Below, piece by piece: positions 1-7,107 of a stretch of DNA of 40,367 nucleotides. Location of the stretch: positions 1 to 40,367 of IMG/VR virus record IMGVR_UViG_3300010401_000026. One strand, 5' to 3'. The position numbers and the translations under genes are program-made. A model generated the notes under the pieces. The model saw nothing but the letters and a program-made list of their open reading frames with translations. It did not search any database and was not told the origin of the DNA. Position 1 is the first letter of the stretch. Every line of letters starts with the position of its first letter. The DNA comes from a virus.

Positions 1-123
1 ATCTTCAACACCAAATTCTCCTAGACCAGAAATAATGCTTTCACATATCTTATGTACTTTCGTGCCTCTTTCAGCAGCGTGTGCAACGATTTCTGAAGGG
101 ATTTTTTCAAGGCCCGAAAAAGG
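1..123. repeat. Terminal direct repeat, left copy
   Basis: Bases 1-123 are identical to bases 40245-40367. An exonuclease reading frame passes through both copies in the same frame, and joining the ends restores one 182-residue protein. The simplest reading is an assembly overlap from a circular molecule (or a circularly permuted phage genome). A genuine short terminal repeat of a linear virion is less likely, because it would cut a gene. Confidence 0.93.
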
Positions 124-180
124 ATAAAGAATTTGCGTTATACGATAGTAATTTTCCTTATCTAAGGGCTTTTCTGTCAT
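1..180 (-). CDS. RecB/Cas4-like exonuclease, N-terminal part (continues at right end)
   Basis: This is the start of the exonuclease described at 39876-40367. The leftward frame begins with ATG at 180-178 and stays open to base 1. Across the circular junction it continues at 40244 and gives 182 residues in all. The N-terminal part contains a Gly-Thr-Lys-Val-His segment (His43 of the joined protein), the usual first motif of PD-(D/E)XK exonucleases of the RecB/Cas4 type. A forward frame over 81-263 is only the shadow of this gene. It is the first gene of the leftward recombination operon and has a plausible promoter at 238-266. Confidence 0.85.
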   Translation of the reverse strand, partial: MTEKPLDKENYYRITQILYPFSGLEKIPSEIVAHAAERGTKVHKICESIISGLGEFGVED

Positions 181-586
181 TGTATTCTTTATTTAATGAA
201 AAGACGTTATTTATTAAAATATGGCAATTTGTTTGCACATTAGCACTTCAAACAAAGTATTGACAACTTTTTTCTTATATTTTCTTGACCGAAGCAAATT
301 AACACTTACAACCTTGAGTCTTTTAGACAAAAGTCATCTTGCTTCAAGAAAAAAAACATTTACAGTAAATAATTTTCACAGGGGATTAAATTTATAAAAT
401 CAAGGATAAAGAAATTATTTGAAAAAAAGCTAATACAATAAATGCAAAACAAAATATGTTAAGAAGAAATTCCGGAAAAGCCCACAACGACTTCTCCGGA
501 TGATCAAAAAAACCGACATGGAATTAATGTTTCAAAAAGATCTTAAGATTTTTCTGGGTTAATTTCAATTAAAATTTAAGGGAATT
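181..586. promoter_or_regulatory. AT-rich divergent intergenic region
   Basis: No credible gene lies in these 406 bases between the leftward exonuclease and the rightward gene at 587. The region is very AT-rich. It holds the putative leftward promoter, an imperfect inverted repeat (281-297 against 339-352, built on TTTCTTGA..AGCAA), and a hairpin at 471-500 with ten-base arms (one mismatch) around a ten-base loop. The hairpin has no T-run on the plus strand and a weak pyrimidine tract on the minus strand, so it may be a weak leftward terminator or a structural site. An origin here is possible but unsupported: I see no iterons. Confidence 0.45.
238..266 (-). promoter_or_regulatory. Putative promoter of the leftward recombination operon
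   Basis: On the minus strand TTGTCA (266-261) is followed after exactly 17 bases by CTAATG (243-238), about 57 bases before the exonuclease ATG at 180. The -35 matches consensus at 5 of 6 positions and the -10 at 4 of 6. This is a sequence match only, and no transcript data are available. Confidence 0.4.
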
Positions 587-886
587 ATGAAAAAGAACGC
601 ATCGGATACTTTTGTGTGTTGCGATAATTGCTTTGAGAAAATAGGAAGAATTTCAGGAAAATCTGCACGGCTTTGGATGGAATTATGTAAGTGGTATTCG
701 TCGGCTCAGGGACTTTTTGTAGTTTCTAAGAGAAGTAACATTTCTAAGAATCTATTCCAATTAGAACAACTCGGCTTTTTAGTCACTCATGAAACAAATG
801 AACATACGACTGTAAAAATGGCTGGATTTAAAACTTCACCATGTAATCATTTTTGTATAGGAGATTGCGATGAAAGAATGCATTAA
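587..886 (+). CDS. Small Cys-rich protein of unknown function
   Basis: A 99-residue protein that I do not recognise. It has an N-terminal Cys-Cys-Asp-Asn-Cys cluster (residues 11-15) and a C-terminal Cys/His group (CNHFCIGDC, about 86-94), suggesting metal binding. The middle looks like a compact winged or helical domain (ARLWMELCKWY... through QLEQLGFLVTHE), resembling the recognition part of a small winged helix. The ATG at 587 follows AAGGGAAT, an acceptable ribosome site. It is first in a rightward run that leads to the replication genes and overlaps the next gene by 17 bases. Confidence 0.7.
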   Translation: MKKNASDTFVCCDNCFEKIGRISGKSARLWMELCKWYSSAQGLFVVSKRSNISKNLFQLEQLGFLVTHETNEHTTVKMAGFKTSPCNHFCIGDCDERMH

Positions 887-1172
887 ATGCAAGACAAGAC
901 ACCCGCTGGATAATTTTTATACTTGTTATGGAAGTCCTAGAGGGGAATGCAAAGAATGCTTTAAGAAATATCTTAAACAATCGAACAAATTAAGAAGCAC
1001 CTTAAACAAATTATTTAACGTTAAGCGAGATCCTTCTTATTTTAGGAATTATTATCAGTTAAATAAAGAGAAATGTCGCGAATATGGAAGGAAGTTTAGG
1101 CTTAAGAATCCCAATTATTTCAAAGAATATTATCGACAAAGAAAGGGAATTCCAGCTAAAAGTGTAGCATGA
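870..1172 (+). CDS. Small zinc-ribbon protein, HNH/endonuclease VII-like
   Basis: A 100-residue protein beginning Met-Lys-Glu-Cys-Ile-Lys-Cys, with a second CxxC (GECKECF, residues 26-32). This four-cysteine knuckle followed by a long basic helix rich in Lys, Arg and Tyr is common in phage proteins annotated as HNH-like or recombination endonuclease VII-like. The catalytic His/Asn residues of a full HNH domain are not evident, so nuclease activity is not claimed. AGGAG seven bases before the ATG supports the start, inside the end of the previous gene. It is followed by a strong hairpin at 1181-1200. Confidence 0.72.
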   Translation: MKECIKCKTRHPLDNFYTCYGSPRGECKECFKKYLKQSNKLRSTLNKLFNVKRDPSYFRNYYQLNKEKCREYGRKFRLKNPNYFKEYYRQRKGIPAKSVA

Positions 1173-1180
1173 AAAACGAA

Positions 1181-1200
1181 AGCCCCCTTAATTGGGGGCT
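1181..1200. terminator. GC-rich hairpin, probable bidirectional terminator
   Basis: AGCCCCC and GGGGGCT form a perfect seven-base stem around TTAATT. On the minus strand it is followed by TTCGTTTTT, a good U-tract; on the plus strand the following bases (CTCTGAG) are not U-rich. It separates the zinc-protein pair from the replication initiator. Confidence 0.6.
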
Positions 1201-1343
1201 CTCTGAGATAAAATACAAAGACAACAAAGTCACAAGTATAACGAAAACTCTCTATTAGAGTAGAGAGACTGACAACCGAAGGTAACTAAGGTTGTATAAT
1301 TTATAATTAAACAAATCCTTAATTAAAGGCTGCCATAGGCATT
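1201..1343 (+). promoter_or_regulatory. Promoter/leader of replication genes with two hairpins
   Basis: Two further inverted repeats follow the terminator hairpin. The first is CTCTCTA/TAGAGAG (1248-1254 and 1261-1267, loop TTAGAG). The second is ACAACC/GGTTGT (1272-1277 and 1290-1295). A perfect TATAAT lies at 1295-1300, overlapping the right arm of the second repeat, but no good -35 sits at standard spacing (CTGACA at 1269-1274 is 20 bases away). The arrangement would suit an autoregulated initiator promoter. That role is inference. Confidence 0.45.
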
Positions 1344-2372
1344 ATGTCTAATACCATATCATCCGAATGTATTCAAGTCAACGAAAAAGCGCAAACGAAT
1401 TCTACTTTTTCTCCTAATTTAAATACGATTGTCCGCGTTATCCACAATCGAGAAAATCCTTTTGTCCAACTCAACAAGCAAGCTTTATGGGATCCGCGCC
1501 TTTCCTTAAGAGCAATTGGTTTATGGGCAAGATGTCTTTCAAAGCCAGATAATTGGGTTTTTAATATTCCTGAATTAATAGATAAATGTTTAGAAGGCAG
1601 AGACAGCATATATAAAAGCATAAATGAATTAAAAGAGACTGGATATGTACTAATGATTGATAGACGCGAAAGGAAAAATGGAAAATATTTTGGAGGAACT
1701 TTGGAATATCTTTTCTTTGAGTTTCCTTTAACCCTTGAAGAGCAGGAAATATTCCTCAAAAAACATAAGTTACTAAGATTCAATAACAATCAAAATTCAA
1801 AAGTCGAAAAACACCAGCTTCCTGAAAATCCGGATCCTGGAATCAAGGATCCTGAAAAGGCGCACATTACTAATATAGATATATCTTCTTACGAAGATAT
1901 AGAGAAAGAAATAGATTATTCCTCCTTAAAGGTTCCAAAGGAACCGATCGCCCCTGACGGGGCTTCGCCGCCTGACGGCAGCTCAAAGAAGAGATTAAAA
2001 TCTCTAATTCAGCCTTCAGAGGAAGCAAAAGAGCTTGCGGAAGAAATGACCAAAGAGCTTGAAAAGGGAAGCGATCAATATCGTAAGCCAAAATCTATAA
2101 CCCCCATGGCTATTGAGATTGAAGCCATGCTCACCAAAGATAATCGGGATATCAAAACTATTTTCGAAGTTTTCATTTGGGCTCTCCACGACCATTTTTG
2201 GAAGGACAAGTTTTATAAGCCTAATCCGGCTAAATATCTCCGAGAGAAATTTGCTCAACTTCATGCCAAAATGACTGCACCCACGCCTAAAGAGAAACGT
2301 AAATTTGCTCCTTCCTCAAATTCTTCTGAAGCTCTGAAGACGCTTCAAAAAATGATGGAAACCGCATTATGA
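1344..2372 (+). CDS. Winged-helix replication initiator (DnaD-like organisation)
   Basis: A 342-residue protein. Residues about 40-125 match the winged-helix domain of phage and plasmid replication proteins: FVQLNKQALWDPRLSL..AIGLWARCLS, then NIPELIDK, GRDSIYKSINELKETGYV and a beta-wing. The middle (about 145-225) is charged, Pro/Ser-rich and probably flexible. The C-terminal part (about 245-320) has a helical segment with KPNPAKYLREKFAQL, as in DnaD-type replisome organisers. It overlaps the downstream DnaC-type loader by four bases (ATGA), the classic initiator-loader pair that brings host helicase to an origin. The ribosome site before ATG 1344 is weak (AGGC). The origin may lie in or near this gene. 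Family assignment is by pattern; DNA binding is inferred. Confidence 0.8.
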   Translation: MSNTISSECIQVNEKAQTNSTFSPNLNTIVRVIHNRENPFVQLNKQALWDPRLSLRAIGLWARCLSKPDNWVFNIPELIDKCLEGRDSIYKSINELKETGYVLMIDRRERKNGKYFGGTLEYLFFEFPLTLEEQEIFLKKHKLLRFNNNQNSKVEKHQLPENPDPGIKDPEKAHITNIDISSYEDIEKEIDYSSLKVPKEPIAPDGASPPDGSSKKRLKSLIQPSEEAKELAEEMTKELEKGSDQYRKPKSITPMAIEIEAMLTKDNRDIKTIFEVFIWALHDHFWKDKFYKPNPAKYLREKFAQLHAKMTAPTPKEKRKFAPSSNSSEALKTLQKMMETAL

Positions 2373-3214
2373 AAAATATTTGCAATGACTTTAAAGATTT
2401 CTTAAATTACATAAAAGATGATCCTAAAAATGTATTATGTCTATATTCAAATTCGCCTTTTGGAATAATTAAATTAAAAAAACCTGTAATGTCAAAGGAG
2501 CATTCTTGTGAGTATTGCGACAAAAAAGATCATATCGCCGTTTTTCTTCAGCCTGGACAATCATCTGATTATGTTTGGTTATGCATAAACACCATTTGCT
2601 TGGCCTTTAAGCCCGTATCGATGCCTAAGGAATATCAACCTACCTTGAAAGAATTTCGAGCCCTGGAATGGCCCAAATTCTGCGAAATAAATAATCTTGG
2701 CAATTTGGATCATAACGTCCGCTTTGAAGACATTATCCAAAGTGAAGGCAAAATCGAATATATGAAAAAATTCCTTAAAAAGCCCCAAGGAATAATTATT
2801 ATGCAAGGGGACAAAGGAACAGGAAAGACTTTTTCGGCTTTGGGTATATGTGAGTTTTATACGCGTAAAAGCACTTCCGTCATTTTTATGACTCAAAAAC
2901 AAATGTTGAATAAATGGTTGGAAACCTTTAAAGATAAAGAACTTAACGAATTTGAATATAAAGTCCGAAATGTTGAATTGCTTGTCATAGATGATTTTGG
3001 AATAGGGGAGATATCTTCAGGGTTTATGAGCTTTTTCATGGATCTAATAAATTTTAGAACTCGTTGGGATAGTAAAGGCACAGTAATTACAACAAATTTA
3101 GACGAAAAACTTCTTTCGGATTATTGCGGAGAGGCTCTTACCGATAGACTCGGTACTGGACAGTTTTTTGAATATAGGTCCGAAGAAAGTAGAAGAAAAA
3201 AAATTATTCTTTAA
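2369..3214 (+). CDS. DnaC-like helicase loader ATPase
   Basis: A 281-residue AAA+ protein. Residues 147-154 are a Walker A (GDKGTGKT), 204-211 a Walker B (LLVIDDFG), 241-243 a TTN sensor, and DRLGTG near 259-264 supplies a likely arginine finger. This is the usual layout of phage and bacterial DnaC/DnaI loaders. The N-terminus carries CxxC (47, 50) and a second cysteine pair (72, 77), suggesting a zinc-binding entry domain, as in some loaders. No replicative helicase gene is visible, so it probably delivers the host DnaB. Start ATG overlaps the initiator stop. Confidence 0.9.
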   Translation: MKNICNDFKDFLNYIKDDPKNVLCLYSNSPFGIIKLKKPVMSKEHSCEYCDKKDHIAVFLQPGQSSDYVWLCINTICLAFKPVSMPKEYQPTLKEFRALEWPKFCEINNLGNLDHNVRFEDIIQSEGKIEYMKKFLKKPQGIIIMQGDKGTGKTFSALGICEFYTRKSTSVIFMTQKQMLNKWLETFKDKELNEFEYKVRNVELLVIDDFGIGEISSGFMSFFMDLINFRTRWDSKGTVITTNLDEKLLSDYCGEALTDRLGTGQFFEYRSEESRRKKIIL

Positions 3215-3226
3215 ATGGAGAAATAC

Positions 3227-3550
3227 ATGATCGAAGTACAAAATATTCAACCAATTCAAAAGGGAAGTTTATTAGCAAAATGTGATGTACACATTAAACC
3301 CTGGAAATTAACTTTGGTAGATGTCAAGATATTTGAAAAGGGGGCAAATAGGTGGATAGGGCTCCCCGCACAGGAAATGATCACTTCCTCAGGCGAAAAA
3401 AAGTATAAAGAACTTATCCTATTCGATAACGATACCGTCAAAAGCAAATTCCGAGATGAAATCATGGGTGCTATAGATAAATTTTTATCTAGCAATCCCG
3501 ATATGAAACAAGAAGATGTCATTAAGGAAGACGATGATCTTCCTTTTTAA
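3227..3550 (+). CDS. SpoVG-like DNA-binding protein with SSB-like acidic tail
   Basis: 107 residues from the ATG at 3227, preferred over 3215 because GGAG lies six bases upstream of it. The body (VQNIQPIQKGSLLAKCDV.., then KIFEKGANRWIGLPAQE.. and a basic helix) resembles the SpoVG family found in phage replication modules. The protein ends in Asp-Asp-Asp-Leu-Pro-Phe, matching the C-terminal peptide by which bacterial SSB recruits partner proteins. There is no OB-fold SSB gene elsewhere in the window, so this protein may act as the phage's single-strand or recombination mediator. Fold and role are inferred. Confidence 0.65.
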   Translation: MIEVQNIQPIQKGSLLAKCDVHIKPWKLTLVDVKIFEKGANRWIGLPAQEMITSSGEKKYKELILFDNDTVKSKFRDEIMGAIDKFLSSNPDMKQEDVIKEDDDLPF

Positions 3551-3558
3551 GGAGGATT

Positions 3559-3753
3559 ATGATCGTAGAACATGCATTAACTTATAACAACAAGTTATCA
3601 GCTTCAAATATCGAATATTTAACTACAAAAGCTAATCGCCTCGGCAGAATCGGAAAGCAACTCATGCGAGTTTATTCCCAAGAAGATGCCGAGGGAACTC
3701 ACATTTATTTCGAGGTGCAAAATAGTAGCCCGACTTCCCCCAAAGCAGCCTAA
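3559..3753 (+). CDS. Small protein of unknown function
   Basis: 64 residues, not recognised, with a strong AAGGAGGATT ribosome site before the ATG. It contains a basic helical stretch (TTKANRLGRIGKQLMRVY) and a short C-terminal strand region. It sits between the SpoVG-like gene and a zinc-finger gene in the replication operon, and its last 68 bases overlap the next frame. Confidence 0.6.
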   Translation: MIVEHALTYNNKLSASNIEYLTTKANRLGRIGKQLMRVYSQEDAEGTHIYFEVQNSSPTSPKAA

Positions 3754-3907
3754 AGAATGCGAAATTTGTAAAGAAAATTTTATTCCTATTGCTTCCCATC
3801 AAAAAGTTTGCTCAGACCAATGTCGTAAAAATCATGCAATTATTTCTTCAAATGCACGTTGGGCTAATAATTCTAAAAGAAAAGTTAATAGAGGATATAA
3901 AAAATGA
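3686..3907 (+). CDS. Small zinc-finger protein
   Basis: Up to 73 residues with two cysteine pairs (CEICK near 25-29 and VCSDQC near 41-46), a pattern seen in small phage FCS/TRASH-like zinc knuckles, and a basic tail (NNSKRKVNRGYKK). The ATG at 3686 has no good ribosome site and overlaps the previous gene by 68 bases, so the true start may depend on translational coupling or lie slightly inside. It overlaps the next gene by four bases. Confidence 0.6.
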   Translation: MPRELTFISRCKIVARLPPKQPKECEICKENFIPIASHQKVCSDQCRKNHAIISSNARWANNSKRKVNRGYKK

Positions 3908-4197
3908 GTTTAAAATATGAAGAAATAGAAAAATTTCAAAAGAAATTTGAGGAGCGAGTCATCTGGCTTTCTGAAAATATTCCTCCCGATGATATTTACT
4001 GTTTTGCTCAGCAAATGCTTTTAGCTGCAGAATATTTTATTTATCGTCTTAATGACCAGATAGACGTTAGAGAATATATGGCAACTGATATCGACATGAA
4101 TAATTGGGTTAAAATGGTCTTAGGTATCTCAGCTAGTCAAATGAGTAATAAAAATTTCTTTAAGGATAATGATTGGAAAAACCCCTTAAAATCGTAA
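3904..4197 (+). CDS. Hypothetical protein between zinc finger and RusA
   Basis: 97 residues, acidic and helical, not recognised. It begins at an ATGA overlap with the preceding stop and runs 25 bases into the rusA frame. Aromatic-rich segments (IYCFAQQML..AAEYFIYRL) suggest a compact helical bundle without transmembrane character. Its place in the operon links it to replication or recombination. Confidence 0.65.
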   Translation: MSLKYEEIEKFQKKFEERVIWLSENIPPDDIYCFAQQMLLAAEYFIYRLNDQIDVREYMATDIDMNNWVKMVLGISASQMSNKNFFKDNDWKNPLKS

Positions 4198-4709
4198 TTC
4201 CCGGCTGCCCAGTTTCTCAAGCTAGAATGAAGGGGACTGCACGAGGTGGCTTCGTTAGGATGTATGACCCTAAAGCCAAAGAAAAGGATTTAGTGCGTCT
4301 TCAGCTTCTGAAGTTTAAACAAGAAAATCCTTTTTCATATCCTCGCATTTCTTTCCTATTTAAATTTCCTATTCCTCAATCAACTTCAAAGAAAGAAAAA
4401 AAAGTCTTGGAATCCGGCTTAATTAAGCATGATAAGAAGCCTGATTGCGACAATCTTGTAAAACTTTATCTTGATTGCATGACGGGAATTATTATCGAAG
4501 ATGACAAAAATGTTTCTTTAGGTTCAGTGAATAAACTTTATGATGAAGAGCCAAAAACTACTATTTTGATCCGTAGTACTGATCAAAAAATCGCTCCGTG
4601 GGAGCTGGATTCAGACTTTTCTCTCTTTGAAGAATCCGCCATACCGACGTCTTTTGAAATGGCTTCCCCACCCGATTCTTATAGCCAAGGCGCTCAAGCT
4701 CAAATGTAA
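4173..4709 (+). CDS. rusA: RusA-family Holliday junction resolvase
   Basis: 178 residues from a TTG start that is supported by AAGGA about six bases upstream. The RusA core is clear: IVIPGCPVSQARMK at the N-terminus, KPDCDNL at 89-95 and EDDKNV at 109-114, supplying the conserved acidic cluster (Asp91, Asp93, Asp110/111) of the family. RusA enzymes cut four-way junctions during recombination or late replication. The core ends near residue 135. The last ~45 residues are a Ser/Pro-rich extension encoded opposite the serine recombinase 3' end, which overlaps this gene convergently by 149 bases. Confidence 0.9.
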   Translation: MEKPLKIVIPGCPVSQARMKGTARGGFVRMYDPKAKEKDLVRLQLLKFKQENPFSYPRISFLFKFPIPQSTSKKEKKVLESGLIKHDKKPDCDNLVKLYLDCMTGIIIEDDKNVSLGSVNKLYDEEPKTTILIRSTDQKIAPWELDSDFSLFEESAIPTSFEMASPPDSYSQGAQAQM

Positions 4710-5304
4710 TTCGGTCATAACTCAATCCTTCCGACTCCAATTTTCTCATCATCTTTAGGATTTCTTGTTCCCTCGGATTCGGAATAAGCTTAAAGGGCTT
4801 TCCTTCACTCTTAGCGTCTTTATATGTCGACAATTGTGTTTCATCAAGTTGATAGCCATACCATACAGCCCCAACCCTCTCCATTTTAGCTCTCTTACGT
4901 GCTAATCCGCTACTTGTCGTCATCGAAATATTATCCCTTTCCATTTCGCCCAACATAGCGTAGACGTGAATAATATTCTTGTCGATATAGCTTTCTTTTA
5001 GGGAGTAAATCTTTACTTTTCTTTCCGATAAATGCTCATAAAGATTGGTTAACTCTGTTCCCTTTCTTGCAAGGCGATTAAGCTTGTAGACTACTAAAGT
5101 ATCACCACTTCTTAACTCATTGAGCATGGACGTTATCACAGGCCTTTGATCTAGGGATAGTCTTGATGTAGTGTCGGGCTCGTCAAATTCAAGGACTTTA
5201 TCGCCAGGTCTTTTCGCAGAATGAATGTAGTTCAAACATTCAATGCGCTGCATATCTGTAACCTGCTTGTCTGTAGAAACTCGATAGTAGGCTATATATC
5301 TCAT
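4561..5304 (-). CDS. Serine recombinase (resolvase/invertase family)
   Basis: A 247-residue protein opening RYIAYYRVSTDKQ with the catalytic Ser10 and Arg8. DTLVVYKLNRLAR (68-80) and the ERDNIS helix (122-127) follow, which fits the resolvase catalytic domain and the start of helix E. The C-terminal part (about 175-235, ending TSVWRILQRE) is the recombinase/HTH DNA-binding region. It lacks the long C-terminal domain of large serine integrases. In a circular prophage it would most simply resolve multimers, but inversion of a segment is not excluded. It is the last gene of the long leftward operon, starts by ATGA overlap with the gene at 5301-5537, and its 3' end is antisense to rusA. Confidence 0.9.
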   Translation of the reverse strand: MRYIAYYRVSTDKQVTDMQRIECLNYIHSAKRPGDKVLEFDEPDTTSRLSLDQRPVITSMLNELRSGDTLVVYKLNRLARKGTELTNLYEHLSERKVKIYSLKESYIDKNIIHVYAMLGEMERDNISMTTSSGLARKRAKMERVGAVWYGYQLDETQLSTYKDAKSEGKPFKLIPNPREQEILKMMRKLESEGLSYDRITFELERLGYKNRVGKPFQKTSVWRILQREKSLNPAPTERFFDQYYGSK

Positions 5305-5537
5305 TCTAAATCTCTTTTTGACTTTTTTAGGTGATTCAAAACCAATATATCTTCTAAAAATACATATTGAGATTTCACATGATTAGTAAGCTCGTGTATT
5401 AAATTAGCTGCATCAGCTTGATGTAATAAAGATGCTCTAACCTCTTTCTCAAGCTCTTTTACTCTTAAATACATATTTAACAAAAAAGCTGATAAAACAA
5501 ATGTTATTAACATGAAGAATATTTGAGTGTCACTCAT
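5301..5537 (-). CDS. Small membrane-anchored coiled-coil protein
   Basis: 78 residues: a hydrophobic segment at about 6-24 (IFFMLITFVLSAFLLNMYL) followed by a charged heptad-like helix (RVKELEKEVRASLLHQ...). Topology suggests a single membrane anchor with a cytoplasmic coil. It is one of five proteins of this build in the window. Its stop overlaps the recombinase start. Confidence 0.7.
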   Translation of the reverse strand: MSDTQIFFMLITFVLSAFLLNMYLRVKELEKEVRASLLHQADAANLIHELTNHVKSQYVFLEDILVLNHLKKSKRDLE

Positions 5538-5540
5538 TTT

Positions 5541-5732
5541 TTATTCCTTAATTCGTAAAGTTTGTGGGATTTTCATTACACTTTTAATAGTTTTAATTTC
5601 ATTTTCTATGACTGAGAGTCTTTCATTTATTCTTTTAATCTCAGAGATGCCACATAATACAATTGCAATAATAATTAACAAAGTCAAAAGCTCATCGGTT
5701 ATGATTTTATTTAATGCTAAAATATATTTCAT
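5541..5732 (-). CDS. Small membrane-anchored coiled-coil protein
   Basis: 63 residues from the ATG at 5732, chosen because its ATGA overlaps the stop of the upstream 55-residue gene; an in-frame ATG at 5747 would add five residues. A hydrophobic stretch (LLTLLIIIAIVLCGI) is followed by a short coiled coil (KRINERLSVIENEIKTIK). Not recognised as a known family. Confidence 0.65.
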   Translation of the reverse strand: MKYILALNKIITDELLTLLIIIAIVLCGISEIKRINERLSVIENEIKTIKSVMKIPQTLRIKE

Positions 5733-5896
5733 GATTCCTTCTTGCATATTTCACATTCACAAACCCTTCCTGGAAAATGTTTATCACAATATGCCGGGCT
5801 ATTTTCTTTAAATCTATCTAGCCATTTGGCGGTTTCATTGCACATACAACATTTGCTTCCTAATTTCACTAGTTGAGAAGGGGTTATAAATGTCAT
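5729..5896 (-). CDS. Very small Cys-rich (zinc) protein
   Basis: A 55-residue frame from the ATG at 5896. It has CCMC (16-19), a Cys-His near 37-40 and CECEIC at the C-terminus (46-51), suggesting one or two metal sites. AAAGGA lies upstream, the ATG directly abuts the stop of the gene at 5897-6145, and its TGA overlaps the next ATG. This tight coupling fills an otherwise unexplained 150-base gap in the operon and supports a real gene. Confidence 0.7.
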   Translation of the reverse strand: MTFITPSQLVKLGSKCCMCNETAKWLDRFKENSPAYCDKHFPGRVCECEICKKES

Positions 5897-6145
5897 TTAT
5901 TTTAATCCTTTGTGATTTACGTCAAATTTTACAGGATATCCAGGGTCAGAAAGCTTAATTTCAATAGGTTTATGAAGATTTCCTCCAAAGTCCATCTTAT
6001 GATTATGTTCAAAAGATAAATATTTATTATAATTACCTGAAAAATCATGATGATGCTTTATTTCTATCGAAGAAATGATACTATATTTTGCAATAAATAT
6101 TATACAAAGCGTTACAACTACTGATTTTAATATAAATTCTTTCAT
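5897..6145 (-). CDS. Small exported or membrane-anchored His-rich protein
   Basis: 82 residues with an N-terminal hydrophobic segment (about 5-20, LKSVVVTLCIIFIAKY) that could be a signal anchor. The mature part is rich in His (HHHD near 32-35 and HNHK further on), Asp and Asn, which suggests an extracytoplasmic metal-binding or simply hydrophilic domain. No family recognised. ATGA overlap with the preceding gene. Confidence 0.65.
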   Translation of the reverse strand: MKEFILKSVVVTLCIIFIAKYSIISSIEIKHHHDFSGNYNKYLSFEHNHKMDFGGNLHKPIEIKLSDPGYPVKFDVNHKGLK

Positions 6146-6369
6146 TTAAGACTCGTTGTTTTTTTCTTCATTTCAATTTCCAATAAAGTAGCATGAAAAT
6201 CTTTCATTTCCATTTGAATAGCTCTTGTAAGCAATGAGGCTTCCGCTCTAAAAGACTCCATTTTTGCATCCATATGTCGCCAATCTGATCTTGATTCAGA
6301 TCTAAACCAAGCAATAAGGGCAGCATTAGCTATAAAAATAGCAATAATTTGATACCAAGTTTCACTCAT
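6142..6369 (-). CDS. Small membrane-anchored coiled-coil protein
   Basis: 75 residues: hydrophobic segment at about 6-21 (YQIIAIFIANAALIAWF), then a charged helix with Asp, Glu, Arg and Met (SDWRHMDAKMESFRAEASLL..). It has the same anchor-plus-coil build as the proteins at 5301, 5541, 12888 and 32422. It overlaps the gene upstream by eight bases and the next gene by four. Confidence 0.7.
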   Translation of the reverse strand: MSETWYQIIAIFIANAALIAWFRSESRSDWRHMDAKMESFRAEASLLTRAIQMEMKDFHATLLEIEMKKKTTSLK

Positions 6370-6787
6370 TTTTCTCTCCTTTATTTAGTTTTTTCCAAAA
6401 CTTAATAACTATTTCGGCTTCTTTTTCTTCCCATGAATCTCTAATAAGTGTTGCAATTTCATCCAATTGTTCTTCAGTTAAAGAATGTATATAAAGCTTG
6501 CCTTGAGTAGGCTTTAGTTTCAAGTCATGTAATTCGCATTTTCCTTCTTTCCAAAAGGTGCATCCTTCTTTAGTTCGCGTTTCCCAAGGAGCGTAGCATC
6601 CTTCATGACCCTTTAAAGCAGGCTTTAACATGATATTTCCATCAGGCCAATCATCTAACATTAATCTTTCTGCATAACCTGCTTTCATTAAATTTATAAA
6701 ATCTTGTGGAGTTCCACAGCAAGGAGCGGTACAGGCGTTTTGACATTTAGAGCAATCGCATTCAGTTTCCATCATGGATAATTTCAT
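6362..6787 (-). CDS. YkgJ-like cysteine-cluster protein
   Basis: 141 residues. The N-terminus carries a dense cluster (CDCSKCQNACTAPCC, residues 9-23). Further cysteines lie in HEGCYAPW, EGCTFW and GKCELH, the spacing typical of YkgJ-type zinc/iron-chelating proteins. The C-terminal half is helical and charged. The family's function is not established; a metal-bound regulatory or modification role is possible. Starts at an ATGA overlap with the gene upstream. Confidence 0.7.
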   Translation of the reverse strand: MKLSMMETECDCSKCQNACTAPCCGTPQDFINLMKAGYAERLMLDDWPDGNIMLKPALKGHEGCYAPWETRTKEGCTFWKEGKCELHDLKLKPTQGKLYIHSLTEEQLDEIATLIRDSWEEKEAEIVIKFWKKLNKGEKNE

Positions 6788-7107
6788 TTCTTTGCCTCTC
6801 TAACTATTTTTTTTGCTTTCTTAATCTCTTGTTCCTGAAACCTTAGCAATATATTTGCCATATTTAAGCTTGCGGGGATAATTTCTTCCACGGATTGAAT
6901 CTGAGAATAATAAAGCTTCAGCAATCTATTATAATCCCAAATGATTGTGTTTGCCATGCAATTTAATTCCTCTGTCAAAAGGCCCGCTTTCATTGCTCTT
7001 AAATGATATTCTCGCATAGTTTTAAGTTGAACTTGGCCAATAACAAGGGCTACCATATAGTCTTCAAGGCTCTTTATTCCCTTTGGGTCTACGTAAATCA
7101 AATCCAT
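6784..7107 (-). CDS. Hypothetical helical protein
   Basis: 107 residues, mostly predicted helix (long runs such as LEDYMVALVIGQVQLKTMREYH and a basic C-terminus KKAKKIVREAKK). Not recognised. The start at 7107 overlaps the Xre-type gene by 44 bases and has a weak ribosome site; an in-frame ATG at 7056 would remove the overlap. It sits immediately downstream of a regulator gene, so a partner or antagonist role is conceivable but unproven. Confidence 0.6.
   Translation of the reverse strand: MDLIYVDPKGIKSLEDYMVALVIGQVQLKTMREYHLRAMKAGLLTEELNCMANTIIWDYNRLLKLYYSQIQSVEEIIPASLNMANILLRFQEQEIKKAKKIVREAKK

Noticed and set aside
81-263. Plus-strand frame of 60 residues at the left end
   Set aside because: It is antisense to the N-terminal part of the exonuclease that crosses the junction; no ribosome site and no family pattern.
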